In this document: positions 26,032 to 35,294 of the stretch, piece by piece
How the letters are laid out: each line of letters opens with the position of its first letter
How positions within the stretch are numbered: position 1 is the first letter of the stretch
NCBI RefSeq assembly: GCF_000379805.1
Contig: NZ_KB903547.1
Location: 74,854 to 123,905 of the forward strand
Length of the DNA stretch: 49,052 nt
Reading direction: 5' to 3'
From: Lewinella cohaerens DSM 23179
GTDB lineage: Bacteria > Bacteroidota > Bacteroidia > Chitinophagales > Saprospiraceae
Position numbers and translations under genes: made by a program
The notes under the pieces: model-generated
What the model was told of the DNA's origin: nothing
What the model saw: only the letters and a program-made list of their open reading frames with translations
The model's database searches: none

Positions 26032-27657
26032 CTATCGTATCTCCAAATCAAACTCTACCCGGCGGTTTCTAGCACGGCCAGCTACAGTATCATTGGTTTC
26101 AATAGGATTGGTTTCACCATAACCAGCATAAGACATTCTGTCTCTGCTAATTCCTTTTACCAGCAAGTACTGGAAACAAGCTAAAGCCCGACGCTCAGAC
26201 AAGCTCTGGTTAGCAGCATCGTTACCTACATTATCAGAATAACCACTGATTTTGAGGTTATAATTTGGGTAACGTGTAATAATTTCCGCGATCTCATCCA
26301 GTGTAGCGTTCGACTGAGATAACAACTGGTTACTACCTGTACGGAAACGGATATTTTCCATAGCTAAATCAAGTGCTGCCTGGTCATCTGCATTGATCAC
26401 TGGGCAACCGTCATTTTCTATAGGACCGGCGTTGGTTGGACACGCATCATCGGCATCACCGATACCGTCTCCATCACGGTCTGGGCAACCTCCAAACTCG
26501 GAAGGACCTGCAACCTCTGGACACTTGTCGTTAGGGTCAATAATCCCGTCATTATCAGCATCAGGACAACCATTGGCGGATGCTGTACCGGCCAATTGTG
26601 GACAAGCATCGTCGGCATCGGTAATTCCGTCGCTATCAGCATCAGGACAACCGTCTAATGCTGCAACACCAGCAATCGTAGGACAAATATCTACAGGATC
26701 AGCAATACCATCTCCATCGGTATCAGGGCAACCACGGAAGCGGCGAATACCGGGAGTATTAGGACAGTTATCCTGGTTGTCGGCAACACCATCATCATCA
26801 GAGTCAGGACAGCCGTTGAATTTGGCATCACCTGCATCATTAGGACAGGCATCTTTATTATCAGGAATACCATCTAAATCAGCATCAGGGCAACCAGAAG
26901 TAGCCGTAATACCCGCTATTGTAGGACAATCATCACTATCATCAGCAATACCATCACCATCGGTATCCTTAGCGCCAAAGCGAGTGGTCAAAGTCAGGCC
27001 ACCAAAAGTGTACCAATCGTCCTTATCAGCATTACCGCTAGCGCTTACGCCATCGATACGATCGCTCATCGCCGGACGAAGACCAACTTCCAGGCCTAGG
27101 TTCCACTTACGGGTGATATCATAACGTAAACCAACGCCTCCCACTAAAACAAGCAAGGTTTTTTCTTCTGAATCTATATCTTCCTGAACCCCCCTCGCTG
27201 TCATATTATTACTATAGTCCGTTTCTGGGTTGCTAAAAGCAAGTCCTGGGCCTGCAAATAAGTAAGGAGAGAGAATCTTGCGAAAATTACCGCCCTTGTA
27301 ACGATTACCAGCAAGTGGCTCCCATTGAGCTAGTAAAGAGAGTTCCGTCAAACGGTTATCGAAAGTAAATCCTCGATCAAAGAGCGATTCATTATCAGGA
27401 TAATCAAGGTCACTGCCTGTAAGTTTTCCGGTAGTTAGTCCTAAACGAACCCCAAAAGATTGGCTAATATTACGCTTAAGCATAAAGCCAAATGCTGCAT
27501 TGGTATTCGACAAATCTACTAGATTAGGTTCGATTAAGTCGCCTGCATAATTGGCAGCTCCAATAAAAAATCCGCCATCCCATTTTTCTTCCTGGGCGTA
27601 GCTTAATGAAGAAATACTAACCAATATTATAGTTAGTAATAAGTAAAATGATTTCAT
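26032..27657 (-). CDS. OmpA-family outer membrane protein with thrombospondin type 3 repeats
   Basis: A 541-residue protein with signal peptide (MKSFYLLLTIILVSISSLSYAQ), an N-terminal beta-barrel of the opacity-porin type (about 22-235; WDGGFFIGAANYAGDL, YLFAGPGLAFSNPET), seven TSP3 Ca2+-binding repeats (about 240-405; pattern D-x-D-x-D-G-I-x-D-x-x-D-x-C-P, first DTDGDGIADDSDDCP, last DRDGDGIGDADDACP) and a C-terminal OmpA peptidoglycan-binding domain (about 420-541; IRFRTGSNQLL, ISGYSDNVGND, LSERRALACFQYL, GYGETNP, RNRRVEFDL). It would link the outer membrane to the cell wall. The frame is open to 27801, but the ATG at 27657 starts the signal peptide. Confidence 0.93.
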   Translation of the reverse strand: MKSFYLLLTIILVSISSLSYAQEEKWDGGFFIGAANYAGDLIEPNLVDLSNTNAAFGFMLKRNISQSFGVRLGLTTGKLTGSDLDYPDNESLFDRGFTFDNRLTELSLLAQWEPLAGNRYKGGNFRKILSPYLFAGPGLAFSNPETDYSNNMTARGVQEDIDSEEKTLLVLVGGVGLRYDITRKWNLGLEVGLRPAMSDRIDGVSASGNADKDDWYTFGGLTLTTRFGAKDTDGDGIADDSDDCPTIAGITATSGCPDADLDGIPDNKDACPNDAGDAKFNGCPDSDDDGVADNQDNCPNTPGIRRFRGCPDTDGDGIADPVDICPTIAGVAALDGCPDADSDGITDADDACPQLAGTASANGCPDADNDGIIDPNDKCPEVAGPSEFGGCPDRDGDGIGDADDACPTNAGPIENDGCPVINADDQAALDLAMENIRFRTGSNQLLSQSNATLDEIAEIITRYPNYNLKISGYSDNVGNDAANQSLSERRALACFQYLLVKGISRDRMSYAGYGETNPIETNDTVAGRARNRRVEFDLEIR

Positions 27658-28005
27658 AATGTACATTCGGTTTTGTTGAATTTTTTGTTCCCCCTTTTTG
27701 CTTTGGCAAGAATACAAACAAGTCATGGTCTTATTCGATAAGACGCACATCTTAACTTTTGCAACGGAAAGAATTATTCTACAACTGGGAAAGAGAATCA
27801 CATGGCTAAAACAAAATTAAGCAAGTTTTCAAGAATGTCTAAAAGCTACAACCTATTTTTATATTTTACATATATAGTAATCTTCTCTGCTATCGCATAA
27901 AACAGGAAGCCCCTTTTAAAGAATGCTTAATTATTTTATCTTGGCGATTGGTATTACGTTTTTATTTAAAATATCCTTGTATACTCCACTCATTCACCAA
28001 TTAGT
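27658..28005. other. 348-base divergent intergenic region
   Basis: This spacer lies between the OmpA/TSP3 gene and an unknown membrane protein gene. It contains a small perfect dyad GTCTTAT-TCG-ATAAGAC (27728-27744) that could be an operator or a hairpin in a leader. The rest is AT-rich without a convincing gene. Confidence 0.45.
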
Positions 28006-28893
28006 ATGGCTATTCTAACCGTTGTTATTGGAATTGTTTTTGTCTTGTTGCTACTTAGTCTTTTGGCAACTACCATCATGGAGTTATTGGCCTCCTTTTT
28101 TCATTTGCGAGGAAGGAACCTCACCAAGGCCCTCCATAATATGCTGGCTAGTTCAGATAAAGGGGAAGTCTTATTGAAAGACTTCAAGAACAATTCGCTC
28201 TATAAGCATTTATCCCAACAGTATAGTAACAATACCCAGGGCCCTCCTTCTTATATGGATTCGGCCACGTTTCAGAGTATTCTTTTTGACATTATTCTCA
28301 AAGAAGATGGCGTAGAAAATTTAAAAGAAAGGATTGACGCTTTGCCAGATGAAGACCTCAAGAAAGTACTTAATCAGCTATTGCGGGATGCCGATAATAA
28401 TCTGGACAAATTCAAGGGCAATATCCAAAAATGGTACAACGATGTCATGGATCGTGCTTCAGGATGGTACAAACGCTATACCCAAAAAATTCTAATCTGG
28501 GTAGGCATTCTAATTGCACTTGTTTTCAACGCAGATACCTTTTCTATCTATAGCCGACTGGAGAGTGACCCTCAAACGCTTCAGCAAGTAGTAACATTGG
28601 CAGAAAATTTTGCACAAAATGACGAGAACACCCTCATTCGGGAAGCTGACCCCGATTTTGAGGAATCACTCGAAAACCTTCGTTCTTTTGTTGACAATGA
28701 AATAAACAGTATAAAGTCTCCACTAGGGTTGGGCTGGGCAGAAACCGATTTTAGCAATTATGGGATTTACGATTGGCTGGCCAAAATCTTAGGCTACATC
28801 GTTACAGCGCTAGCTGTTTCTCTAGGAGCTCCCTTCTGGTTTGATTTACTACGGAAGATTGTCAATGTTCGTGCTTCAGGTTCAAAACCTTAA
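28006..28893 (+). CDS. Unrecognised membrane protein with three transmembrane segments
   Basis: I do not recognise the family by name. The 295-residue protein has an N-terminal hydrophobic helix (about residues 3-27; VVIGIVFVLLLLSLLATTI), a polar charged region (about 35-160) with FHLRGRNLTKALHNML and KYTQKILIW leading into a second hydrophobic segment (about 164-182), another soluble acidic stretch (about 185-250), and a third membrane segment (about 258-282; LGYIVTALAVSLGAPFWFDL) ending in LLRKIVNVRASG. The GAPFWFDLL-K-x-x-N-x-R ending recurs in uncharacterised bacterial membrane proteins as far as I recall. The gene is convergent with the SDR gene, 4 bases away. Confidence 0.7.
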   Translation: MAILTVVIGIVFVLLLLSLLATTIMELLASFFHLRGRNLTKALHNMLASSDKGEVLLKDFKNNSLYKHLSQQYSNNTQGPPSYMDSATFQSILFDIILKEDGVENLKERIDALPDEDLKKVLNQLLRDADNNLDKFKGNIQKWYNDVMDRASGWYKRYTQKILIWVGILIALVFNADTFSIYSRLESDPQTLQQVVTLAENFAQNDENTLIREADPDFEESLENLRSFVDNEINSIKSPLGLGWAETDFSNYGIYDWLAKILGYIVTALAVSLGAPFWFDLLRKIVNVRASGSKP

Positions 28894-28897
28894 TTCA

Positions 28898-29713
28898 TCA
28901 GCTTACACCATAGTAAGCTTTCATGATTGTTTCAAACCATTTCCTGGGTAGTAGTCGTTTAGCCATTGGTGCTAGCTGTTGAATAAACCCTCCAACATAA
29001 TATCGTGGATTTGGAGAGGACTTCTTTATTATTCGATCTATTGTTTCCACTATCCGTAACGGAGCAATTCCCTCATCCACGCTCTCCCGCATGGCACGTT
29101 CCGCTTTCTCGTAATTAGTTTGGTAAACCTCGGGTAGGTCTGTAGGTTTTGCTCGATATTGGTTGCCAATAATCGGCGTAGCGGTATCCCCTGGACACAC
29201 ACTTACGGCAGTAACCCCTGTCCCGTGTAGTTCTAAACGTAAAGACTCTATCAGGCCTTCCACCGCAAATTTACTGGCACTATATATACCATGAAAAGGA
29301 ACACCTACCACACCGGCAATCGAGCTTATTGCAATAAACGTAGTATGTTGGCCTTGACGCAAGTAGGGTAAACTGGCCTGCATCACCGCTAGCGTTCCAT
29401 ACACATTGGTGTCGAATATTTTTTTTGCTTCTACAAATGGAATATTCTCAACACTACTTGCTCCACCAATGCCAGCTGCATTTACCACGACGTCAAGACG
29501 GCCTGTAGTGGCAAACACAGCCGCTAGCACCTCCTGAACAAGCAGCCCATTCGTAACATCAGCAACCAAAGGCTTAACACCAGCAGGAACCTTCCCACTG
29601 CGAGAAAGACCATAAACAACCCAACCTTGGTTTACAAAAAAGCTAGCGGTGGCATAACCTATTCCGGAAGAAGCTCCCGTCACCAACATACATCGTTTAG
29701 CAATTCGTGTCAT
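28898..29713 (-). CDS. Short-chain dehydrogenase/reductase (classical SDR)
   Basis: A 271-residue NAD(P)-dependent oxidoreductase of the classical SDR family. The dinucleotide-binding motif is TGASSGIG (residues 13-20), NAAG is at about 81-84, the catalytic Ser is in ISSIAG, and the YxxxK pair lies in YSASKFAVEG (about 147-156); PGDTATP follows. The C-terminal half is consistent with a membrane-associated or hydrophobic substrate enzyme. The Arg/Ser after the first beta strand (GLSRSG) hints at NADPH preference. Substrate is unknown. It is divergent from an AraC regulator 225 bases away, which may control it. Confidence 0.88.
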   Translation of the reverse strand: MTRIAKRCMLVTGASSGIGYATASFFVNQGWVVYGLSRSGKVPAGVKPLVADVTNGLLVQEVLAAVFATTGRLDVVVNAAGIGGASSVENIPFVEAKKIFDTNVYGTLAVMQASLPYLRQGQHTTFIAISSIAGVVGVPFHGIYSASKFAVEGLIESLRLELHGTGVTAVSVCPGDTATPIIGNQYRAKPTDLPEVYQTNYEKAERAMRESVDEGIAPLRIVETIDRIIKKSSPNPRYYVGGFIQQLAPMAKRLLPRKWFETIMKAYYGVS

Positions 29714-29938
29714 TAATAGATAAGGTTCTCTGACAATTCTCCATAAAGAACCACAAATTACAATAAATAAGGTTATCGAATATTTCTTTTGCTCATGATG
29801 GCACCTTCAGGCAACGAAAAAACACCTGCTATTCTAACAGAAAAACTGCCCCTTAAGTACAATAATCATCAATTTTGCACCATTAGCATTATCTTGCAAA
29901 CTACTACTTTGCTATTTTTCGTACAACAAGTTAAAATT

Positions 29939-30802
29939 ATGGCTGGCCCTCTAAAAGCAAGTTTTGAAAAGATTGACCCCGTTTTTGGCAACTCCTTCTA
30001 TCTAGAAAAATTCGTCGATAAATCCTGCAACGATAAACCGCAATGGCATTTTCATCCGGAGTTTGAAATCGTATACATTTCAGCAGGTGATGGCAAAAGA
30101 CATATAGGCGATCACATTGGGCGATATGAAAACGGTGAATTAATTTTTCTAGGCCCCAATTTACCTCATCTCAGTTATGCACCGGAAGGCAATGAATTGG
30201 TGATACAGATGACCGACGACTTTTGGGGGAAACAATTCTTGTCAATTCCCGAAATGCAAGCCATTAAAGGCTTATTTGATCGAGGGAAAACGGGGATCAT
30301 CTTCCTCGACGAGGTAAAACATGATATAGGTAATCAATTATTGGCCATGAGCGACATGCCAGCCTTTGAGCGCCTGGTTAGCTTGCTTAGTGTACTACAG
30401 CAAATGGCTACAACAGACGCCTACCAATCCTTGAATGCCAACGGATTCGCAGTGGAAGTAAACCCACAGGATCAGGATAGAATGGAGGTTATTTATGCAC
30501 ATGTAGAAACCCACTTCCAGAGAGTTATCCCTCTTGAAGAAGTCGCATCACTGATTAACATGACCGTGCCTGCGTATTGTAGGTATTTTAAGAAGCTGAC
30601 CAACCGTACTTTCACACAGATGGTCAATGAATTCCGCATCACTTATGCTTCTCGCCTTCTACAAAATGACCACCTCAGCATTGCGGCCATTTCCTTTGAA
30701 AGCGGTTTTAACAACCTCTCGCATTTCAACAAGCAGTTTAAGCAAATTACGGGAGTAAGCCCACGAGAATACCGCCAACAACTCAAAAACCTGGTTCACT
30801 AA
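29939..30802 (+). CDS. AraC-family transcriptional regulator with N-terminal cupin
   Basis: A 287-residue regulator with a cupin sensor (about 20-105; WHFHPEFEIVYISAGDGKRH, FLGPNLPHLSY) and a C-terminal AraC DNA-binding domain (about 185-285; IPLEEVASLINMTVPAYCRY for the first helix-turn-helix, IAAISFESGFNNLSHFNKQF for the second, ending TGVSPREYRQQ). It is paralogous in architecture to the regulator at 3.4 kb. The longer frame from 29789 lacks any domain in its first 50 residues, so the ATG at 29939 (MAGPLKASFEKID) is used. It is divergent from the SDR gene and converges on ilvN with only one base between the stop codons. Confidence 0.9.
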   Translation: MAGPLKASFEKIDPVFGNSFYLEKFVDKSCNDKPQWHFHPEFEIVYISAGDGKRHIGDHIGRYENGELIFLGPNLPHLSYAPEGNELVIQMTDDFWGKQFLSIPEMQAIKGLFDRGKTGIIFLDEVKHDIGNQLLAMSDMPAFERLVSLLSVLQQMATTDAYQSLNANGFAVEVNPQDQDRMEVIYAHVETHFQRVIPLEEVASLINMTVPAYCRYFKKLTNRTFTQMVNEFRITYASRLLQNDHLSIAAISFESGFNNLSHFNKQFKQITGVSPREYRQQLKNLVH

Positions 30803-30803
30803 C

Positions 30804-31346
30804 CTAGAGGCGCTCAACAGCGGACTCTAGCGACTCTAAATATCGGTTCAATCGTTCCATCGGTTTCACGATAGCTACCCGTCCGGAGCGAACAAAGCCA
30901 TAAATATCCCCCACTTCCTTGAGTTCATTCAGCAAATCTTCTGTTTCTTGTTGATGACCGGTTTTTTCGATGACCACATACTCGGGTTCAATGACCAGAA
31001 TTCGAGCATTGTGTGAACGCACCAAGCGTTCAACTACGGTTCCCTCTGAAAACATGGAAAATGGCACCTTATATAGCGCAACCTCTTGATAAACGATCTC
31101 ATCAGGTTCGTAATAAAAAGCTTTAATAATATCGATTTGCTTGTCTAGCTGGGCAACTAACTTTCTTACCATGTCCTCTTCTACCTCTACGACTATCGTA
31201 AAACGATGAATCCCTTCAATAGAAGATTGGCTGGTGGTGAGGCTTTCAACATTGATGTGCCTGCGAGTGAAAATGGAAACTACCCGAGAAAGCATTCCCG
31301 TAGTATGCTCTGAAAAAACGGTTATGGTATAATCTTGCTTAGCCAT
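30804..31346 (-). CDS. ilvN: Acetolactate synthase small (regulatory) subunit
   Basis: The regulatory subunit of acetohydroxyacid synthase activates the large subunit and confers valine feedback inhibition. It has an N-terminal ACT domain (residues 5-78; YTITVFSEHTTGMLSRVVSI, where the Gly-containing loop binds valine, and NVESLTTSQSSIEGIHRFTI) and the C-terminal ALS small-subunit domain (about 85-165; EVALYKVPFS, IEKTGHQQETEDLL, YGFVRSGRVAI). At 180 residues the length is typical. It follows ilvB after 149 bases, a gap that is unusually long for these partners and contains a large stem-loop. Some databases use ilvH for the same role. Confidence 0.93.
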   Translation of the reverse strand: MAKQDYTITVFSEHTTGMLSRVVSIFTRRHINVESLTTSQSSIEGIHRFTIVVEVEEDMVRKLVAQLDKQIDIIKAFYYEPDEIVYQEVALYKVPFSMFSEGTVVERLVRSHNARILVIEPEYVVIEKTGHQQETEDLLNELKEVGDIYGFVRSGRVAIVKPMERLNRYLESLESAVERL

Positions 31347-31382
31347 GATATAACTTACTTAGGAGGCGTGAAAAAACAGATT

Positions 31383-31474
31383 GCCATTCTTTGGAAACAC
31401 AAATCCACTGATAAGTGACTGAAAACATGGAAGTAACGTTCAGTAAATTTGTGTTTCTCAGGACAAAGAATGGC
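31383..31474 (-). promoter_or_regulatory. 92-base stem-loop in the ilvB-ilvN spacer
   Basis: GCCATTCTTTG (31383-31393) pairs with CAAAGAATGGC (31464-31474) and the adjacent GAAACACAAAT (31394-31404) pairs with ATTTGTGTTTC (31447-31457), two perfect 11-bp stems separated on one side by a 6-base bulge. Smaller inner dyads follow. On the transcript strand a TTTTTT run occurs 6 bases after the stem, so it could terminate or attenuate before ilvN. Confidence 0.6.
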
Positions 31475-31495
31475 CTTTAATTTTAGCCCAATTAC

Positions 31496-33256
31496 TTAGT
31501 CGTTTTTCACTAATTCCTCCGGTGTTAATACAATTTCGTCCACAGCGGCACCGGAGGGTACCATAGGGAAAACATTTTCTTCTTTTGCCACATTAACGTG
31601 CAATAGGTAAGGCCCGTCGTAGGCCAACATTTCGGCAATAGCGCTATCCAATTCTGCTGGATCGCTAATTGATTTACCCGATACGCCAAAACCTTCAGCA
31701 ATTTTGATAAAATCCGGATTTTGCAACTCTACCGAAGAATAGCGCCGGTCAAAAAACAACTGCTGCCATTGGCGTACCATTCCTAGATAGTTATTGTCCA
31801 GTAAGACAATCTTTACCCCCGTATTCCACTGAGCACAAAGGCCGAGTTCCTGGATCGTCATTTGGAAACCACCATCACCAATGAACGCAACGACTTCCCG
31901 CTCGGGTTGGGCAAACTTAGCGCCAAAGGCTGCAGGAAGCCCAAAACCCATTGTTCCGGCACCGCCAGAAGAAACCCACTGATTGGTACTCCGGAAGGAG
32001 TAATAGCGTGCAGCAATCATTTGGTGCTGCCCAACATCCGTAGCTACAACGGCCAGCCCATCCGTTTGGTCACTTACGGCCTTAACAGCCATACCCATTT
32101 TTATTTTTCCATCCTCGGTCGGCTGCATCGCACCGTTGATAACCTTTTCTTGTTCGATCTCGGCACACTTATGAAAGCCAGCCAACCATTCAGGGTACCG
32201 CTTCTCTTCGACGATGGGTAAAAGCGCCTCTAAAACCTGTTTGGCGTCTCCCAGCACAGGATAATCAGCTGGGACATTCTTGTCTATTTCCGAAGGATCA
32301 ATTTCAATATGAATAACTTTAGCTTGCCTTGCGTACCCACTTAGACGGCCCGTCACGCGATCATCGAAACGCATTCCTATGGCGATCAATACATCACATT
32401 CATTTTGCTTCATGTTTGGCCCGTAATTCCCGTGCATCCCTAACATACCCATATGCAAGGGGTGTTCTGAGGAAATACTCGACAGGCCATGAATTGTACA
32501 AGCCAAGGGGATACCCGTTTTTTCAACAAACTCCTGAAAAACCTCTTGCGCACCAGCAATCTGGATACCGTGGCCTGCCAGAATCAGTGGCTTTTTTGCC
32601 TCGTTAATAGCTTTTGCCGCGGCATTGACTTGTTCTTCTCGCAGTGCAGGTAAAGGATTATAGGAACGAATCCGTGGCTGTCGCTGGTACGAAAAATCCA
32701 TTTCGCTCAACTGTGCATCCTTAGTAATATCGATTACGACAGGGCCAGGCTTCCCCGAATTGGCGATATAAAATGCTTTGGCAAAAACGTAAGGAATCTC
32801 TTCTGCTTTTGTAATCTGATAATTCCACTTTGTCAGCGGAATAGTGCTATTAACTACATCCGTTTCCTGAAAAGCATCTGTTCCTAACAAATGACTAGCC
32901 ACCTGACCAGTGATACAAACCAGCGGGGTAGAATCCAATAAAGCATCACCCAATCCGGTAAATAAGTTTAGTGCACCAGGGCCGGAAGTTGCCATACACA
33001 CGCCCGTCTTGCGCGTCACTCGTGCATAGCCTTCGGCAGCATGGATAGCTCCTTGCTCATGGCGCGGCAAAACGTGGGTAAGTCGGTCTTCATAATGATA
33101 CAGCGCATCATAAACGGGCATAATAGCTCCACCTGGGTAGCCAAAAATAGTATTTACACCTTCTGCTAGCAAACAACGAAGAATTGCCTCTGCCCCAGTC
33201 ATTCTTTCCCGGACTAGAGTCGGTGCTTCGCCAACGGTTTCCGTTTCCTGTTTCAT
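31496..33256 (-). CDS. ilvB: Acetolactate synthase large (catalytic) subunit
   Basis: The ThDP/FAD enzyme condenses pyruvate with pyruvate or 2-oxobutyrate, the first shared step of valine, leucine and isoleucine synthesis. It has three domains: N-terminal pyrimidine-binding (about 18-180; [15 protein letters not shown], with the catalytic Glu in [14 protein letters not shown]), central FAD-type domain (about 205-340; [22 protein letters not shown]), and ThDP pyrophosphate-binding (about 390-560; [17 protein letters not shown], the [12 protein letters not shown]...[12 protein letters not shown] motif). At 586 residues the length is normal. It lies between ilvD (231 bases upstream) and ilvN (149 bases downstream), and both gaps contain long inverted repeats. 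Confidence 0.96.
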   Translation of the reverse strand: MKQETETVGEAPTLVRERMTGAEAILRCLLAEGVNTIFGYPGGAIMPVYDALYHYEDRLTHVLPRHEQGAIHAAEGYARVTRKTGVCMATSGPGALNLFTGLGDALLDSTPLVCITGQVASHLLGTDAFQETDVVNSTIPLTKWNYQITKAEEIPYVFAKAFYIANSGKPGPVVIDITKDAQLSEMDFSYQRQPRIRSYNPLPALREEQVNAAAKAINEAKKPLILAGHGIQIAGAQEVFQEFVEKTGIPLACTIHGLSSISSEHPLHMGMLGMHGNYGPNMKQNECDVLIAIGMRFDDRVTGRLSGYARQAKVIHIEIDPSEIDKNVPADYPVLGDAKQVLEALLPIVEEKRYPEWLAGFHKCAEIEQEKVINGAMQPTEDGKIKMGMAVKAVSDQTDGLAVVATDVGQHQMIAARYYSFRSTNQWVSSGGAGTMGFGLPAAFGAKFAQPEREVVAFIGDGGFQMTIQELGLCAQWNTGVKIVLLDNNYLGMVRQWQQLFFDRRYSSVELQNPDFIKIAEGFGVSGKSISDPAELDSAIAEMLAYDGPYLLHVNVAKEENVFPMVPSGAAVDEIVLTPEELVKND

Positions 33257-33337
33257 ACACTTTATTTTTTGGATGGTGTCGTCAGCGCCCTTATTACATG
33301 GACAGTCGACACAAGGTCCTACACTGTTTCTTGCTAA

Positions 33338-33472
33338 ATTATTCGAGTGTGCTACAAATTAGCGGTCTATATACCTGGTTCCCTGTCATTTATGGCAGAT
33401 ACGGCCTATTCGGCCTGAAGGACAAAGAACCTTTTCAGCAGTATATACCATCTTTTAACGCACTCGAATTAT
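33338..33472 (-). repeat. 135-base long imperfect palindrome in the ilvD-ilvB spacer
   Basis: AATTATTCGAGTGTG (33338-33352) is inverted as CGCACTCGAATTATT near 33459-33473 with two non-Watson-Crick positions. Inside, TATATACC/GGTATATA, GGTTC/GAACC, CTGTC/GACA-type stems and the terminal hairpin GGCC-TATTC-GGCC extend the dyad to the centre. Co-transcription of ilvD and ilvB would place this structure in the message. Confidence 0.6.
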
Positions 33473-33487
33473 TATTAATCTCTGTTC

Positions 33488-35188
33488 CTAAGTATGGCCG
33501 TTACCAGGCACATATTCATCGGTTACACAACCTTCACTTGCACTGCTCACCAGTTGAGCATATTTGCGCAAAGCACCAGATGTTGCCGCCAATGGCCGTG
33601 GGCTCCAGGCTTGCTTACGGGCGGCAATTTCTTCTTTCGTCAAATCTACTGTCAGTGAATTAGCTACCGCATCAATGGTTATCATATCGCCATTCTTTAA
33701 TAATCCAATCACCCCACCTACCTGTGCCTCAGGAGTGATATGACCGACAACGAAACCATGCGTACCCCCAGAAAAACGGCCATCGGTAATGAGTGCCACT
33801 TCTTTGCCCAAGCCTTCTCCCATAATAGCACTCGTGGGTTTAAGCATCTCGGGCATGCCAGGACCACCTTTGGGACCACAATAGCGAATAACAATAACCT
33901 CTCCTGCTTTTATTTCTTTATTGGTAATGGCAGCATTGGTAGCAGCTTCCCCATCAAAAACCCGCGCAGGGCCATTAAACAAGGTTCCTTCTTTGCCTGT
34001 AATTTTAGCAACAGCTCCTCCTTCGGCCAAATTGCCGTATAAGATCCGGAGGTGGCCACTTTCTTTAATGGGCTGGTCTATCGGGTAGATAACATCTTGC
34101 CCTTCTTTCAAACCAGGTAATTCTGCTAGATTCTCAGCAATCGTTTTACCCGTTACCGTCATACAATCGCCATGCAAATAACCAGCTTCTAGTAGCATTT
34201 TCATCACACCAGGCACACCACCTACTATCGACAAGTCTTCCATCACGTATTTCCCGCTAGGCTTCAAATCCGCCAGATAGGGTGTTTTATCAGCTATGCG
34301 CTGAAAATCATCAATGGTAAGGTCTACATTCGCTGCCTTTGCCATCGCGACCAAGTGTAACACCGCATTTGTAGAGCCGCCTAGTACCGTAATGACCGTA
34401 ATCGCATTTTCAAACGCCTTCTTGGTTAATATATCCAGAGGCTTGATATCTTGTTCGAGTAGATGGCGCAGTGCCTTACCTACACGTAGGCAATCTCCTT
34501 CTTTATCGTCTGTATTTGCTGGATAGCTGGAATTGTAGGGCAAGCTCATGCCCATCGCTTCAATAGCTGAAGCCATGGTATTGGCCGTATACATTCCGCC
34601 ACATGCTCCGGCGCCCGGACAAGCATTTTGAATAACCCCTTGATAGGTATCATCATCCATCTCTCCGGCGATTCGATGGCCCAATGCTTCAAAAGCAGAA
34701 ACAATATCCAACTTCTTGCCCGCGTAACAACCAGGACTGATAGTACCTCCATAAATTAAAATAGCAGGGCGATTGAGGCGAGCCAAGGCAATCATAGCAC
34801 CAGGCATATTTTTGTCGCAACCTACTACTGCTGCCACTCCATCATACCATTGAGCACCTACAACTGTTTCAATACTATCCGCAATAAGATCCCTACTAGG
34901 TAAACTATAACGCATGCCATCAGTCCCCATACTCATACCATCAGATACACCGATAGTATGAAAAATCAGACCAATCAAATCTGCTTTATTTACGCCCGCC
35001 TTTACCACCTTGGCCAAATCATTCAGGTGCATATTACAGGTGTTGCCTTCCCATCCCGTACTCACAATCCCTATCTGAGCTTTGGTTAGGTCTTCTTTCG
35101 TTAAACCAATACCATGCAACATCGCCTGAGCAGCAGGCTGGGTAGGATCCTGGGTAATCACCCGGCTGTATTTATTCAATCCTTTCAT
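33488..35188 (-). CDS. ilvD: Dihydroxy-acid dehydratase
   Basis: The Fe-S enzyme dehydrates 2,3-dihydroxy-isovalerate and 2,3-dihydroxy-3-methylvalerate to the 2-oxo acids, the third shared step of branched-chain amino acid synthesis. Cluster ligands are the Cys in [11 protein letters not shown], in [12 protein letters not shown], and in [16 protein letters not shown]; later motifs are [29 protein letters not shown] and [21 protein letters not shown]. At 566 residues the length is typical. It is first in an ilvD-ilvB-ilvN unit; a matching -7 box and a 22-codon upstream ORF precede it. The start ATG directly abuts the stop codon of that ORF. Confidence 0.96.
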   Translation of the reverse strand: MKGLNKYSRVITQDPTQPAAQAMLHGIGLTKEDLTKAQIGIVSTGWEGNTCNMHLNDLAKVVKAGVNKADLIGLIFHTIGVSDGMSMGTDGMRYSLPSRDLIADSIETVVGAQWYDGVAAVVGCDKNMPGAMIALARLNRPAILIYGGTISPGCYAGKKLDIVSAFEALGHRIAGEMDDDTYQGVIQNACPGAGACGGMYTANTMASAIEAMGMSLPYNSSYPANTDDKEGDCLRVGKALRHLLEQDIKPLDILTKKAFENAITVITVLGGSTNAVLHLVAMAKAANVDLTIDDFQRIADKTPYLADLKPSGKYVMEDLSIVGGVPGVMKMLLEAGYLHGDCMTVTGKTIAENLAELPGLKEGQDVIYPIDQPIKESGHLRILYGNLAEGGAVAKITGKEGTLFNGPARVFDGEAATNAAITNKEIKAGEVIVIRYCGPKGGPGMPEMLKPTSAIMGEGLGKEVALITDGRFSGGTHGFVVGHITPEAQVGGVIGLLKNGDMITIDAVANSLTVDLTKEEIAARKQAWSPRPLAATSGALRKYAQLVSSASEGCVTDEYVPGNGHT

Positions 35189-35257
35189 CTAGTTCCTGAC
35201 TTTTATATATCCTGGCGCGTCTTGAGGTTTTTTGTTTAGAAGAAACACCTCCAACAT
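35189..35257 (-). CDS. Possible 22-codon leader ORF immediately upstream of ilvD
   Basis: On the minus strand an ATG frame encodes MLEVFLLNKK then PQDAPGYIKVRN and ends with TAG directly followed by the ilvD ATG. The ATG lies about 23 bases after the transcription start predicted from the -7 box at 35287-35294, so the ORF fills most of the leader. GAGGT/ACCTC and GTTT/AAAC pairings inside it could form a hairpin. Six of 22 residues are Leu, Val or Ile, with VFLL near the start; this is not a statistically strong enrichment. Abutting stop and start would favour translational coupling. Translation is unproven. Confidence 0.35.
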   Translation of the reverse strand: MLEVFLLNKKPQDAPGYIKVRN

Positions 35258-35286
35258 GATAAAATCCCTAACACACGCTTACCTAT

Positions 35287-35294
35287 CAAAATTA
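35287..35294 (-). promoter_or_regulatory. ilvD promoter -7 box
   Basis: Read on the minus strand this is TAATTTTG, an exact TAnnTTTG match. The -33 region at 19 bases is T-rich (TCTT) rather than TTTG. Predicted start is near 35280, giving a leader of about 92 bases. Confidence 0.5.

Noticed and set aside
26393-27124. 243-codon plus-strand frame with repeating SGQP and SIPSPS words
   Set aside because: It is the antisense shadow of the seven thrombospondin type 3 repeats of the OmpA-type gene; its repeats follow from the repeats of the real gene.
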